From Methylobacterium sp. E-065 (GTDB lineage: Bacteria; Pseudomonadota; Alphaproteobacteria; Rhizobiales; Beijerinckiaceae): DNA of 64,000 nt. Under the pieces are notes generated by a model. That model searched no databases. It was given only the letters and a program-made list of their open reading frames with translations, and was not told the DNA's origin. The translations under genes and the position numbers were made by a program. How positions within the stretch are numbered: position 1 is the first letter of the stretch; each line of letters opens with the position of its first letter. The stretch is from positions 1-64,000 of the forward strand of contig NZ_JAKSYD010000114.1 of the NCBI RefSeq assembly GCF_022829605.1, given 5' to 3'. Shown in pieces: positions 29,319 to 38,623 of the stretch.

Positions 29319-30221
29319 ATGGCCCAGCAAATCCCCGTTGACCCGGAAGCCAGGGCCGATGATCCGCGGCGCGACGCCGAGCGGGACGATGAAACGCACG
29401 CGATCACCGGCGACGTCGCCTATCGCCGCCTCGTCCTCGTGAACGTTGTGTTCGTCGGCGATCCCGGCGCGGGGGATCGTGGCTGGGTACTGGTCGACGC
29501 CGGCGTGATGGGTGGCAAGCGCGCCATCCTGTCGGCGGCCGAGGCACGCTTCGGCGCCGGCGCGCGCCCTGCCGCCGTCGTGCTGACCCACGGCCATTTC
29601 GATCATGTCGGCGTGTTGGAGGATCTGGCCGCCGAATGGGACGTCCCGGTCTACGCGCACACGCTGGAACAGCCCTATCTCGACGGCAGCGCCTCCTATC
29701 CGACGCCCGATCCGAGCGTCGGCGGCGGGCTGCTCGGCCGCCTCTCGCCGCTCTACCCGACCTCGCCGGTGGACGTGTCCGGACGCTTGAAACTCCTGCC
29801 GGAGGATGGCTCGGTCCCGCCCCTGCCAGGCTGGCGCTGGCTCCACACGCCGGGCCATGCACCGGGGCATATCTCGCTCTGGCGCGCGGCGGATCGCACG
29901 CTGATCGCGGGCGATGCCTTCGTGACGGTGGCCCAGGAATCGGCCTACGCGGTGGCGCTTCAGGAGCCGGAGCTGCACGGCCCGCCGATGTACCTGACCA
30001 TCGACTGGGACGCGGCGCGCAACTCCGTGCGGACGCTGGCCGCCCTCGAACCCGAGCGGGTGATCACCGGCCACGGCCGCCCTCTTCAGGGACCGGAGAT
30101 GCGCCGCGCCCTGAATGCCTTGGCGGCGGATTTCGACCGCGTGGCGGTCCCGAAGCACGGGCGCTTCGTCGAGGCGCCCCTGCGCGCCGGGGACGGCTCG
30201 GCCTACAGGGACGAGCGGTGA
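29319..30221 (+). CDS. Metallo-beta-lactamase fold hydrolase
   Basis: A 300-residue protein; the ATG at 29319 follows AGGAG. The metal motif THGHFDHVG (H91, H93, D95, H96), HTPGHAPGHISL and AGDAFV are complete, and VITGHGRP gives the final histidine. The family ranges over glyoxalase II, lactonases and thiolesterases; nothing in the sequence decides between them. No signal peptide, so cytoplasmic. It is convergent with the GGDEF-EAL gene, with 31 bases between their ends. Confidence 0.88.
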   Translation: MAQQIPVDPEARADDPRRDAERDDETHAITGDVAYRRLVLVNVVFVGDPGAGDRGWVLVDAGVMGGKRAILSAAEARFGAGARPAAVVLTHGHFDHVGVLEDLAAEWDVPVYAHTLEQPYLDGSASYPTPDPSVGGGLLGRLSPLYPTSPVDVSGRLKLLPEDGSVPPLPGWRWLHTPGHAPGHISLWRAADRTLIAGDAFVTVAQESAYAVALQEPELHGPPMYLTIDWDAARNSVRTLAALEPERVITGHGRPLQGPEMRRALNALAADFDRVAVPKHGRFVEAPLRAGDGSAYRDER

Positions 30222-30252
30222 GCGCGTCCCCGTAAGTCGCCCGGCCCCGCGC

Positions 30253-31953
30253 TCAGGACGCCCGCGCCAGTTCCTCGACTTCGGGCGGCACGTAGGACGC
30301 CTCGTTGGCCGGGCACAGGATGTCGTCCATCTCGGATTTCGGCATCGCGCGACCGAACAGGTAGCCCTGGCCGAAATGGCAGCCCTGGTCGGAGAGCCAG
30401 TCCAGGCTCGCATCGGTCTCGATGCCCTCCGCCGTCGTGGTGAGGCCGAGGCTGGTCCCGAGCTTGATGATGGCGTCGACGAGCTTGGCGCGCTCGTCGC
30501 TCATCGTGATGGCGTCGACGTAGCTCCGGTCGATCTTCAGCTTGTCGAACTTCAGTTCGCGCAGGTGGTAGAGGCTCGAATAGCCGGTGCCGAAATCGTC
30601 CAGCGCGATGCGCACGCCGAGCTGCCGCAGCGACAGGAGTGTCGCGCGCGTCGCCTCCAGATCCTGAATCAGGGCGCTCTCCGTGATCTCGACTTCTAGC
30701 CGCTGCGGCGGGAAGCCGGTCTCGGTCAGGATCGCCAGGATGCGCTGGGCCAGCCACGCGTCCTGGAACTGGTGAGGCGCGATGTTGACCGCCAGGACAA
30801 GGTGGGACGGCCAAGCTCGGGCGTCGAGGCAGGCGCGGCGGATCAGGTTGTAGCTGAGATCGGCGATCATCCCGGTCTCCTCGGCGACCGAGATGAATTC
30901 CGAGGGCGCGATCAGGCCGCGGACTGGATGGCGCCAGCGGGCCAGCACCTCGACGCCGACGATGTCCTTACCGGGCAGCGAGACGACGGGCTGGTAGAAG
31001 GGCTCGATCGCCCCCGTCTCGATCGCGACGCGCAGCTCCGCCTCGGTCCGGGCGCGGGCGCGCAGTTCCTCGTCCATGGTGCTGCGGAAGAAGCGGTAAT
31101 TGCCGCGTCCGTCCTTCTTGCCCTGATACATGGCGAGATCGGCTGCATGCAGCACCGCGTCGGAATCCGCATGCTCCGGGGCCACGATGGCGACCCCGAC
31201 CGTGGCGCCGACCTTGAGGTCGTTCTGATTCCACGAGACCGGCTCGGAGATGGCGGTGATCACCGCCTGGGCGAGGCGCGTCAGGCCTTCGCTGCCGTGC
31301 TCGACGGGGACCAGCATCGCGAACTCGTCGCCGCCGAGCCGGGCCGCCACGCCGCCGGCCGGAAGGAGCTGATTCAGACGCTCGGCCACGGCGCACAGGA
31401 CGGCGTTGCCGGCGGCATGGCTATAGAGGTCGTTGACCGGCTTGAACCGGTCGAGATCGATCAGCAGGACGGCCGCGGACGGCTCGGCGCTGACCGTGGC
31501 ATGCGCCCGTGCGACCGCGTCGATGAACCGGCGCCGGTTGGCCAGACCCGTAAGCCCGTCATGCCGGGCGATCGCCTCGGCCTGCGCGGCCGACGCGTCG
31601 CGCTCCAGCATCAAACGGCGCAGCAGGATCGACTTGCGAACGGCCGCGCCACACATGGCCACGCCCATGCAGGCAGCCAGCATCAGGAGATCGTTGAGCT
31701 GATAGTCGGAGATGAGGCTGCTGAGGGAGTCGAAGGTCCCGAGGTTGACGCCGACGAACCAGATGCCCGCGCCGATGATCAGCAGGCACAGTGTCTCGTA
31801 CAGCTCGCCCCGGCCCCACGCGTTCGACGTTTCGCTCGGCATGTTTTGCGCCCAATCTCCGACGCAATACAAGGGCACTAAAAGTGCTAAAAGGCTGTGA
31901 ATCCAGTCCTCACTAAGTCGTGCCTGCCAATTAACGAAGGTCGGCATTGCCAT
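30253..31953 (-). CDS. Membrane GGDEF-EAL protein (cyclic di-GMP turnover)
   Basis: A 566-residue protein with about three hydrophobic segments in the first 110 residues, a coiled linker, a GGDEF domain (GGDEF at 207-211, intact, after DLDRFKPVND) and an EAL domain whose signature reads EVLARW (335-340), with ITES, LDDFGTGYSSL and AEGIET also conserved. Both active sites appear usable, so it may make or break cyclic di-GMP. It lies next to the exopolysaccharide locus, which such signalling often controls (inference). No strong ribosome site precedes the ATG at 31953; a start near 31842 is the alternative. Confidence 0.92.
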   Translation of the reverse strand: MAMPTFVNWQARLSEDWIHSLLALLVPLYCVGDWAQNMPSETSNAWGRGELYETLCLLIIGAGIWFVGVNLGTFDSLSSLISDYQLNDLLMLAACMGVAMCGAAVRKSILLRRLMLERDASAAQAEAIARHDGLTGLANRRRFIDAVARAHATVSAEPSAAVLLIDLDRFKPVNDLYSHAAGNAVLCAVAERLNQLLPAGGVAARLGGDEFAMLVPVEHGSEGLTRLAQAVITAISEPVSWNQNDLKVGATVGVAIVAPEHADSDAVLHAADLAMYQGKKDGRGNYRFFRSTMDEELRARARTEAELRVAIETGAIEPFYQPVVSLPGKDIVGVEVLARWRHPVRGLIAPSEFISVAEETGMIADLSYNLIRRACLDARAWPSHLVLAVNIAPHQFQDAWLAQRILAILTETGFPPQRLEVEITESALIQDLEATRATLLSLRQLGVRIALDDFGTGYSSLYHLRELKFDKLKIDRSYVDAITMSDERAKLVDAIIKLGTSLGLTTTAEGIETDASLDWLSDQGCHFGQGYLFGRAMPKSEMDDILCPANEASYVPPEVEELARAS

Positions 31954-32046
31954 TGATCACCGCGTCAACGGATCTCTAAGGAGGCTCTGGGGATCGCGCG
32001 ATGGCCTGCCATTTCCATCGCGCTCGACCCGACAGTCCGGTGCCGA

Positions 32047-33009
32047 TCAGGCCGATCGGCCGGCGACCTCCTCCGTCGGCAGCGCGCAGCGATTGTGGAT
32101 ATCGGTGGCGGCCACGGCTCCATGCGCCATGGCAACCACAATCTGATCGAGGCCGCGCACCACCCCGCCCGCCGCATAGAGGCCCGGCACGCTCGTGCAG
32201 TTGTGGGGATCCACCACGAGGGCCCCGGTCCTGTCATGCTCGGCGCCGAGATCGACCGCGAGCTTGGAGCGCAGCCGAAGTCCCAGGGCCGAATACACCA
32301 CCGCGAACCGGTGCTGCGCGCCGTCGGCCGTACAGAGCACGGTGATGCGGCCGTCCTCCACGTCGAGCCGCATCACCGGCTCCTCGACGATCGCGATGCC
32401 GTGGCGCTCAGCCCGCGCCCGGTCGGGTGCGTCGAGCGGATGGCCGAGGGTGAGCAGCGTCACGTCCGGCGTGTAGGTACGGGCCAGAAACTCCGCCTCG
32501 CCGAGGCCCCTGGCGCCGTGTCCGATCACCGCGATGCGCTGGTTCCATGCCTCGTAGCCGTCGCAGATCGGGCAGTAGCGCACCAGCCCGCGCCGGATCG
32601 CATCCGGCAGGTCGGGGAAGTCCGGCTCCACATCCTCAGCCCCGGTGGCAAGAAGGATGTGCCGGGCCCCGATCGAGCAGGGGTAATTCCCACCCGGAGG
32701 ATGGATCTCGGCGCGGAAGCCACCTTCAACCCGGACGAGTTGCGTGACGTCGCCGGCCACCATCCGCCCACCGTAGCGGGCGACATGGGCGCGCTGTCGC
32801 TGCAGGATATCGGAGCCCGAGATGCCGTCGGCGAACAGCGGCACGTTGTGGCTCATCGAGATCCAGCCGGCGCGGGACCGCCCCGCATCGACCAGAAGCG
32901 CCGACCGACCGTAGCGCGCGAGGTAGAGGGCGCCGGTCAAGCCGCCCGGGCCCCCACCGACGACAAGGCAATCGAGGGGCTGAACTTGCGGAGAACCAGA
33001 TAGCAGCAT
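32047..33009 (-). CDS. Thioredoxin-reductase-like FAD-dependent oxidoreductase
   Basis: A 320-residue flavoprotein. It has the FAD-binding VVGGGPGGLTGALYLARYG near the N-terminus, a redox CPIC (C146, C149) in RYCPICDGYEAWNQ, the NAD(P) region VIGHGARGLGEAEFL and the C-terminal GLYAAGGVVRGLDQIVVAM. This is the low-molecular-weight thioredoxin reductase type, but with divergent segments around the NADPH site, so a ferredoxin/thioredoxin-like partner is uncertain. It follows the polymerase gene of the exopolysaccharide locus on the same strand after 71 bases; a role there is not implied by sequence. Confidence 0.87.
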   Translation of the reverse strand: MLLSGSPQVQPLDCLVVGGGPGGLTGALYLARYGRSALLVDAGRSRAGWISMSHNVPLFADGISGSDILQRQRAHVARYGGRMVAGDVTQLVRVEGGFRAEIHPPGGNYPCSIGARHILLATGAEDVEPDFPDLPDAIRRGLVRYCPICDGYEAWNQRIAVIGHGARGLGEAEFLARTYTPDVTLLTLGHPLDAPDRARAERHGIAIVEEPVMRLDVEDGRITVLCTADGAQHRFAVVYSALGLRLRSKLAVDLGAEHDRTGALVVDPHNCTSVPGLYAAGGVVRGLDQIVVAMAHGAVAATDIHNRCALPTEEVAGRSA

Positions 33010-33080
33010 GGCTCATCCGATCCTCTGGACGCTTCACGAGCGGGGAACCCGCCCCGGCCCGGCCCAGATCCGCGCCGGCC

Positions 33081-34316
33081 CTAAGGGTTTGCTGGCTCCG
33101 GCGAGCGGGCAAGCGAGGCCAGGATGAACGCCATGAAGAACAGGAAGTATTGATTGACCGAGAGTTCCTCGAACATCATCGACGGGATGAGGAACAGGGC
33201 GCTGTAGAACAGGAAGGGTCCGAACCGCCCCGGCGCCGACAGGATCCGCACCAGTCCGGCGATCAGCAGCAGGGCGACGGCGACACCGTTCTGGAGGGCC
33301 AGCGAGACGAATCCGTTATGCGGCGTCACGAGGCCGGTCAGGGCCTTCAGCTCCTCCCGGCGGGCGATCTCGCCGACGCCGAACGGATAGGCGACGACGA
33401 GGCGCAGGGCCGTGATGCCGGAGAGGAACCGCTCGTCGAAATTTTCCGACACGTTGTGATCGTCGGCGAACCGCTTCTCGATCGCCTGCGCCAACGCGTT
33501 GGGCAGCGGGATCTCCCCCGTCAGCGACCATCCGACCAAGAGGATCGCCAGCACGCCGAGCACGCCCAGGACCATTGAGGCCTTGAGGTTGCGCCGCATC
33601 AGCAGGGCGAAGACGATGAGCGGCATGAACAGGCCGGCCCGGTTGTTGGTCAGCGGGAAGCTCGCCATCAGGGCGACGAAGTACAGGACGTAGATCGCCT
33701 TGAGCCGGTAGCGCAGGCTCAGGATCAGCGCCGCGACGCCGCCCAGCGCGAAGACGTGGCCGGTCTCGTTGCCTGAGGCCCAGAGGCCGCCCTGCTTGTC
33801 CTCGACGAACAGCTTCAATTCCTCGTCGAGGCCGTCGGTCGGCACGGCGAGGCCGAAGCGTTCCAGCGGCACCCCCGAGGATGCCAGCAGCAGGATCGCC
33901 AGGGACGCCAGCAGGCCCGCGAGCAGGCCGGCGCAGAAGGCGTCCTCGACGCGATGATCTTGAAACAGGACCAGCAGGATGAAGGCCTGCACGACGTAGA
34001 GCAGCAGGATGAGCGTCAGATAGACGTCGCCCGCCTGCTTGTGCGCCTTGAGGAGCATCGAGACGCCGACGAGGGCGAGGACCGCGCCGAGGGGCGCGAT
34101 GCTGCGCAGGGCCTCCGTGATGACGGGCCGGCGCAGCCCCAGCCAGGGGATGAGCAGGAACGGCAACAGGTCGGACAGCCGCTGGAACGGCAGTCCGAAG
34201 CTCGACGTCAGCACGTTGAACTGCAGTGCCGCCCCGAGCAGGAAGACGGCGGCGCGCTGCGACCCGGCGGTGACCGCCGGGATCGTCGCTGCCATCGGTG
34301 CCGCCTGTCCCGCCAT
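33081..34316 (-). CDS. Wzy-like polysaccharide polymerase / O-antigen ligase family protein
   Basis: About 411 residues from the ATG at 34316. It has some ten to eleven hydrophobic helices and a large soluble loop near the C-terminal third (from about NALAQAIEKRFADDHNVSEN to GLVTPHNGFVSLALQNG), where the PHNGF motif is characteristic of the Wzy_C/O-antigen ligase family. It is the last gene of the minus-strand exopolysaccharide operon and would polymerise repeat units at the periplasmic face of the inner membrane. A GTG at 34367 is an alternative start. Confidence 0.85.
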   Translation of the reverse strand: MAGQAAPMAATIPAVTAGSQRAAVFLLGAALQFNVLTSSFGLPFQRLSDLLPFLLIPWLGLRRPVITEALRSIAPLGAVLALVGVSMLLKAHKQAGDVYLTLILLLYVVQAFILLVLFQDHRVEDAFCAGLLAGLLASLAILLLASSGVPLERFGLAVPTDGLDEELKLFVEDKQGGLWASGNETGHVFALGGVAALILSLRYRLKAIYVLYFVALMASFPLTNNRAGLFMPLIVFALLMRRNLKASMVLGVLGVLAILLVGWSLTGEIPLPNALAQAIEKRFADDHNVSENFDERFLSGITALRLVVAYPFGVGEIARREELKALTGLVTPHNGFVSLALQNGVAVALLLIAGLVRILSAPGRFGPFLFYSALFLIPSMMFEELSVNQYFLFFMAFILASLARSPEPANP

Positions 34317-34389
34317 GGTGCCGATCCGTTCAGAGCGCGCCGATCCCCGGCCGCCACATTCGCGCACAAAGGTTGGCGGAGGGTGGAGA

Positions 34390-35910
34390 TCAGGTGGTCC
34401 GGCGCAGGAAGAAGCCGAGGGCGGAGCTCACCGTGTCGCGCATGAAGACCTGGGCGAGGCCGGCATAGGCCAGGATGCCGATACCGACCGCGGCGAACAG
34501 GCCGAGCCGGTCGCCCAGTGCGGCGTGGATCGGATCCTGGATCAGCAGCACGAGGGCTGCCATCGCGGCGGAGCAGGCGGTGACCGGCAGGAGTGCCCGG
34601 ACAAGCTGCCGGTTGCTCACCGGCACGATTCGGCCCACCACCGACACGATCGCCGGCGTGAACAGATAGGCGCGCGCCACGTGCCCGGCGACGAGGGCAA
34701 CGAGGCCGAGCGGCGCTGTCACCACGGCGGCCAACGCACCGAGGCCGAACTGCGCGCCGGCCAGTCTGAGCGCCGTGCCGTTGCGCCCGAGCGCCGTGAA
34801 GATCATCCACAGCATCGAGGTCGCGACGAATTCGGGTGCCAGGAGTGCCAGGATCCGCAGCACCGGGGCCGCGTCGTGCCACTGGTCGCCGAACAGGAAC
34901 GGGATCAGCGTCGGCGCGACCGCTGCCATGCCGAGGAAGGCCGGCACCGCCACGAAGCACGATGCCACCGTGAAGGTCTGGAAGGCGGCCGCCAGTTCGT
35001 CCGGCCGGTCCTGCAGCCGGGCATAGGTGGTCAGGCCGACGGTCGTGAGCGGGATCACCGCCACTTGGCTCACGAGGTCGATGCAGCGCCACGCGAGGCG
35101 CAGGTAACCGATATCGGCGGCCGACAGGAAATAGGCCGCGATGACCTCCTGGCTGCGGATCGAGAGGACGAGCAGCAGGTAGGTGCAGAACACCCGCGAG
35201 CCGAACGCGATCTGGCTCCGGGCCGCGGCGAGGTCGACGTGGCGCGACGGAACCCAGCGTGACGCGGCCCAGGTCAGCAGCGTCGTGGCGGTGGTTGCAA
35301 CGAGGCGTTGCACCACAAGGCTCCAGACGCCGTAGCCGGCATACGCCATCGCCAGGGCGACCGCCCCGCCGGCGAGGTTGGCGCCGAGCGCCCGCAGGGC
35401 GAGCTTGCGGAAGCCGAAGCTGCGCTGCAGGCGTGCCTCGTGGATCGCCCCCGCGGCGGTGATCACGAAGCAGATCGAGAGCGCGGATAGGACCGGGCGC
35501 AGCTCCGGCATATCGAAGATCCAGGCGATCGGGCCAGCGGAGGCCGCCAGCGCGATCGCGCAAAGGAACCCGGTGCCGAGCATCACCCAGAACGCGGTGG
35601 CGGCGAAGGTCTCGTCGAGATCGGCCCGTTGCACGACCGCGTCCGGCAGGCCGCAGCGCGCCACGATCTGCAGGATGTCGATGAACACGACTGCGATCGC
35701 CACCATCCCGAACTCGGCCGGGGCGATCAGCCGCGCGAGTACGAGGAACACGCCGAAGCTCAGCACGACGTTGCCCACGGAGGCGAGCGCCACCCAGCGC
35801 GCCGCCGCGAAGGACCGTCCGGTCACCTCCGCGCCCGTCGGGCCCGGCATGAAATCGGAGGCATCGGCCGCTGCGGCGGCCTCGGTGAGCGTCGGCGTGC
35901 CGGCGGTCAC
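34390..35910 (-). CDS. Wzx-type polysaccharide flippase (MOP superfamily)
   Basis: A 506-residue protein with about 12-14 hydrophobic helices starting near residue 36 (RWVALASVGNVVLSFGVF). The segments RLIAPAEFGMVAIAVVFID and YGVWSLVVQRLV are typical of the WzxC/polysaccharide transport group. It should flip undecaprenyl-linked repeat units. The GTG start overlaps the stop of the glycosyltransferase gene before it (GTGA), indicating one transcript with coupled translation. Confidence 0.92.
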   Translation of the reverse strand: MTAGTPTLTEAAAAADASDFMPGPTGAEVTGRSFAAARWVALASVGNVVLSFGVFLVLARLIAPAEFGMVAIAVVFIDILQIVARCGLPDAVVQRADLDETFAATAFWVMLGTGFLCAIALAASAGPIAWIFDMPELRPVLSALSICFVITAAGAIHEARLQRSFGFRKLALRALGANLAGGAVALAMAYAGYGVWSLVVQRLVATTATTLLTWAASRWVPSRHVDLAAARSQIAFGSRVFCTYLLLVLSIRSQEVIAAYFLSAADIGYLRLAWRCIDLVSQVAVIPLTTVGLTTYARLQDRPDELAAAFQTFTVASCFVAVPAFLGMAAVAPTLIPFLFGDQWHDAAPVLRILALLAPEFVATSMLWMIFTALGRNGTALRLAGAQFGLGALAAVVTAPLGLVALVAGHVARAYLFTPAIVSVVGRIVPVSNRQLVRALLPVTACSAAMAALVLLIQDPIHAALGDRLGLFAAVGIGILAYAGLAQVFMRDTVSSALGFFLRRTT

Positions 35911-37244
35911 GAGCGGGTCGCCCGCCGCTCGGCCACGAGCTCGGCGTAGAGGTCGATGTACTTCTCGGCGACGCGCTCCGAGGTGGATTCCTGGATCACG
36001 TGCTGGAAGCTGCGCTCGTCCGGCAGGTCACCCCGGCCGCGGGCGATCACGGCCGACAGGCGCGCGGCGAGGTCGGCCTCGTCGCCGGGCGTGAACAGCC
36101 AATCGGCATTGTCCTCGCCGATCAGCTCGGGGATCCCGCCCGAGGCCGCGCCGATCACCGGCACGCCCATCGTGTAGGCCTCGTAGATCGTCCGCGGCGA
36201 CGGCTCCGCCCAGAACGAGGGCACGACGAGCACGTCGATCTCGCTGAGGAAGTCGGCGGGCTTGGCCCAGCCGACGAACTCCACCGGCAGGCCCTCGGCC
36301 TGTGCCTTGAAGCGCTCGATCGAGTCGTCCATCGCGTGCCCGGCCACGAGACAGCGCCAGTTGCCGGGACCGATCCGCTTGAAGGCGTCGATCAGCGTGC
36401 CGACGCCCTTCTCGGTGTTGATGCGGCCGAGATAGCCGAAGGTCATCGGCTTGCCGGCCCGGTCGATCGTGCGGCGCGCCTCCGGATCACCCTCCGGGAC
36501 GGTGCAGGAGTAGAAAATGACCCGGCGGCGTTCCGGCGCCAGATGCGTGAACAGGCCGTGATTGATGTGGGTCTTCAGGATCTCGGTCCCGACGCTGACG
36601 ACCGCGTCCACCGACCGGTTGGTGATCTGCTTGCCGGCATTGACCACCTTGCAGCCGAGGTGCCAGCGATCGCAGGGCTTGCCGTTCTTGAACATGGCGG
36701 CGTTGCCGCAGATCAGATCGTACTCGCAGACCGTGTGGACGATCGGGATCCCGCGCTTGGCCGCCTCGCGCCAGACCAGGGTCGAGACGTCGAGCAGCGA
36801 GTGCGTGTTGACGATATCGGGGCGGAAATCGTCGAGGACCCGGCCGAACTCGGCCGCGATGGCAAAATTCCACTGCTGCTTGAGCTTGGCCCAGGCACGG
36901 CCGAACCGGCTCGCCTTGGGCCAATCCTCGAGCCAGAAATCGTTGTGGTGCGCCATGCGGTAGACGGTGACGCCGCCGCGAACGCTTTTCGGCTCCGGCT
37001 CCCGGGCGATGCAGGCCGCCGCCACCGTGTGGCCGGCCGCGACCAGCTCCTCGGCGAGGTGCTCCACCGAGCGCTCGGCGCCGCCCACGATGTAGGGCGG
37101 GTAGAGGGCGCTGAGGTGCAGGATCCGCAGCGGGCCGGTCGCGGCGCGCAGGGAAGCGGCGTCCGGCGCCTGTTCCCGGGCGGTCGGGGCCGGGGCCTCG
37201 GGCAGCGCCCGGGCATAGGCTTGGGAGAGGGTCGGGGTGATCAT
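35907..37244 (-). CDS. GT4-family glycosyltransferase
   Basis: A 445-residue GT-B fold enzyme from the ATG at 37244, which overlaps the TGA of the preceding gene (ATGA). The N-terminal Rossmann domain has LHLSALYPPYIVGGAERSVE; the C-terminal donor domain has FGYLGRINTEKGVGTLID and the EX7E-like region PSFWAEPSPRTIYEAYTMG, then GVPVIGAASGGIPELI. The acceptor and donor are unknown. It is closely alike in layout to the protein of 37241-38623, including the cysteine-containing central insert (ICGNAAMFKNGKPCDRWHLG), so the two may be tandem duplicates. Confidence 0.92.
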   Translation of the reverse strand: MITPTLSQAYARALPEAPAPTAREQAPDAASLRAATGPLRILHLSALYPPYIVGGAERSVEHLAEELVAAGHTVAAACIAREPEPKSVRGGVTVYRMAHHNDFWLEDWPKASRFGRAWAKLKQQWNFAIAAEFGRVLDDFRPDIVNTHSLLDVSTLVWREAAKRGIPIVHTVCEYDLICGNAAMFKNGKPCDRWHLGCKVVNAGKQITNRSVDAVVSVGTEILKTHINHGLFTHLAPERRRVIFYSCTVPEGDPEARRTIDRAGKPMTFGYLGRINTEKGVGTLIDAFKRIGPGNWRCLVAGHAMDDSIERFKAQAEGLPVEFVGWAKPADFLSEIDVLVVPSFWAEPSPRTIYEAYTMGVPVIGAASGGIPELIGEDNADWLFTPGDEADLAARLSAVIARGRGDLPDERSFQHVIQESTSERVAEKYIDLYAELVAERRATRS

Positions 37245-38623
37245 GGGCGGCACTCGCTGAGCTGCGGGCGCTCCGCGCGAGCGGGGCTACCGGATTCGCG
37301 TTTCCCCTCCCCCTTGTGGGGAGGGGTCAGGGGTGGGGGTGATTCAGAAGGCAACGCTGCGCTCGATCCAGCACCACCCCCAACTCCCACTCCTCCCCGC
37401 AGGGGGGAGGTGAGTACGTCGCGGGTCGGGGAGGAAAGCGTTTCCCGGGTCGCCGCGTACAGATCGACGTAGGCGGATGCCACCGCGGCGGGGTCGGTCC
37501 CGGCGCGGATCGCATCGGCCCGGGCCAGGCCCTCCGCGAGGCGGCGCGGTTCGGCGACGATCCGCGCCATGGCGGCTGCGAGCGCGGCCTCATCCCCGGG
37601 CGGGACCAGCCAGGGACCGGGTCCGATCTGCTCGCCGATGCCGCCGATGGCGGTGCCGATCACCGGGACGCCGCGCCCGTAGGCTTCCGCCACGGTGCGG
37701 CCGAACGGCTCGGGCCAGATCGGCGGGACCACCAGGCAGTCGATGCCGTCGAGGAAGGCGTCGCGCTCGGCGAAGCCCGCGAACGAGACGGGCAGCCCCC
37801 CGATCAGCGCTCGGTAGCGGTCGAGGCCGTCCGCAGCGCGGCCGGCGACCGTCAGGCTCCAGCCCTGCGGCGGCAGCCTCCGGCAGGCCGCGAGCAACAC
37901 GTCGACGCCCTTGGAGGCCTCGATCCGGCCGAGATAGCCGAACCGCACCGGCTCGCCAGGGGGCCGCGTCCGCCGCACCGCGGGGGGGCTCGACGGAATC
38001 GGATTCCAGATCACCCGGCGCAGGTCGTCCGGCACCGCACCGAAGAAGCCGGCCGCGAGATGCCGCGCCAGGAGGTCGGTTCCGACGGCGGCCACGGCCG
38101 ATATCGCGCGCTGGCAGCGTCGATGCGGCTCCGCGTAGAGCCGGCATTTCAGGTGCTGGCCGGCGCAGGCCTTTCCGTGGCGCGCCATTGCGCCGTTGGT
38201 GCAGAGGCTGGTGAAGTCGTGCAGCGTGTGCACCACCGGAACGCCGAGCTTGGCCAGCATCGGCCAAAGCGTCGGCGGCAGCTCGGAGATCGAGTGCGTG
38301 TTCACGACGTCCGGTTCGAACGCGCGGACCGCCGCGGCCATCCGGGCCAGGGTCGTCGGGTTCCACTGGGTTGCCAGCTTGTAGCGCAGGCGGTCGAGGC
38401 GCGCGTGATCCGGCCAGTCGAGGATGTGGAACGGCGTGCCGTACCCGGTCCGGTAGACCGTGACGCCGTCCTGAACGACCGGCGCTTCTTCCTGCCGGGC
38501 CGTGCAGGCGACCGCGACGGCGTGGCCGAGGTCCGCCTGTGTCCGGGCCAGGGTCTCCACCATCAGCTCGGCGCCGCCGACCTGCTCGGGCGGGTAGAGC
38601 GAGCTAAGGTGCAGGATGCGCAT
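37241..38623 (-). CDS. GT4-family glycosyltransferase with repeat-encoded C-terminal tail
   Basis: A 460-residue GT-B enzyme. LHLSSLYPPEQVGGAELMVE begins the acceptor domain; FGYLGRIEASKGVDVLLAAC and PPIWPEPFGRTVAEAYGRG mark the donor domain. Enzyme-like sequence ends near residue 393 (ASAYVDLYAATRE). The last about 65 residues (SPLRGGVGVGGGAG, SPPPLTPPHKGEGKRESG) are the translation of interspersed repeat copy D at 37298-37420. Even so, the gene still ends in an ATGA overlap with the next gene, so coupling survived. The central cysteine insert (LCTNGAMARHGKACAGQHLK) is shared with the neighbour downstream. Confidence 0.9.
   Translation of the reverse strand: MRILHLSSLYPPEQVGGAELMVETLARTQADLGHAVAVACTARQEEAPVVQDGVTVYRTGYGTPFHILDWPDHARLDRLRYKLATQWNPTTLARMAAAVRAFEPDVVNTHSISELPPTLWPMLAKLGVPVVHTLHDFTSLCTNGAMARHGKACAGQHLKCRLYAEPHRRCQRAISAVAAVGTDLLARHLAAGFFGAVPDDLRRVIWNPIPSSPPAVRRTRPPGEPVRFGYLGRIEASKGVDVLLAACRRLPPQGWSLTVAGRAADGLDRYRALIGGLPVSFAGFAERDAFLDGIDCLVVPPIWPEPFGRTVAEAYGRGVPVIGTAIGGIGEQIGPGPWLVPPGDEAALAAAMARIVAEPRRLAEGLARADAIRAGTDPAAVASAYVDLYAATRETLSSPTRDVLTSPLRGGVGVGGGAGSSAALPSESPPPLTPPHKGEGKRESGSPARAERPQLSECRP
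37298..37420. repeat. Interspersed long inverted repeat, type 2, copy D, inside a coding frame
   Basis: Arms TTTCCCCTCCCCCTTGTGGG and CCTCCCCGCAGGGGGGAGG, with GGGGTGGGGGTGATTCAGAA and GCACCACCCCCAACTCCCAC inside, match copies A to C. Unlike those it lies within the 3' end of a glycosyltransferase gene, where it is read in frame without a stop codon and adds the C-terminal tail. Flanking GGGGCTACCGGATTC at about 37283-37297 also occurs beside copy B. Confidence 0.8.
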
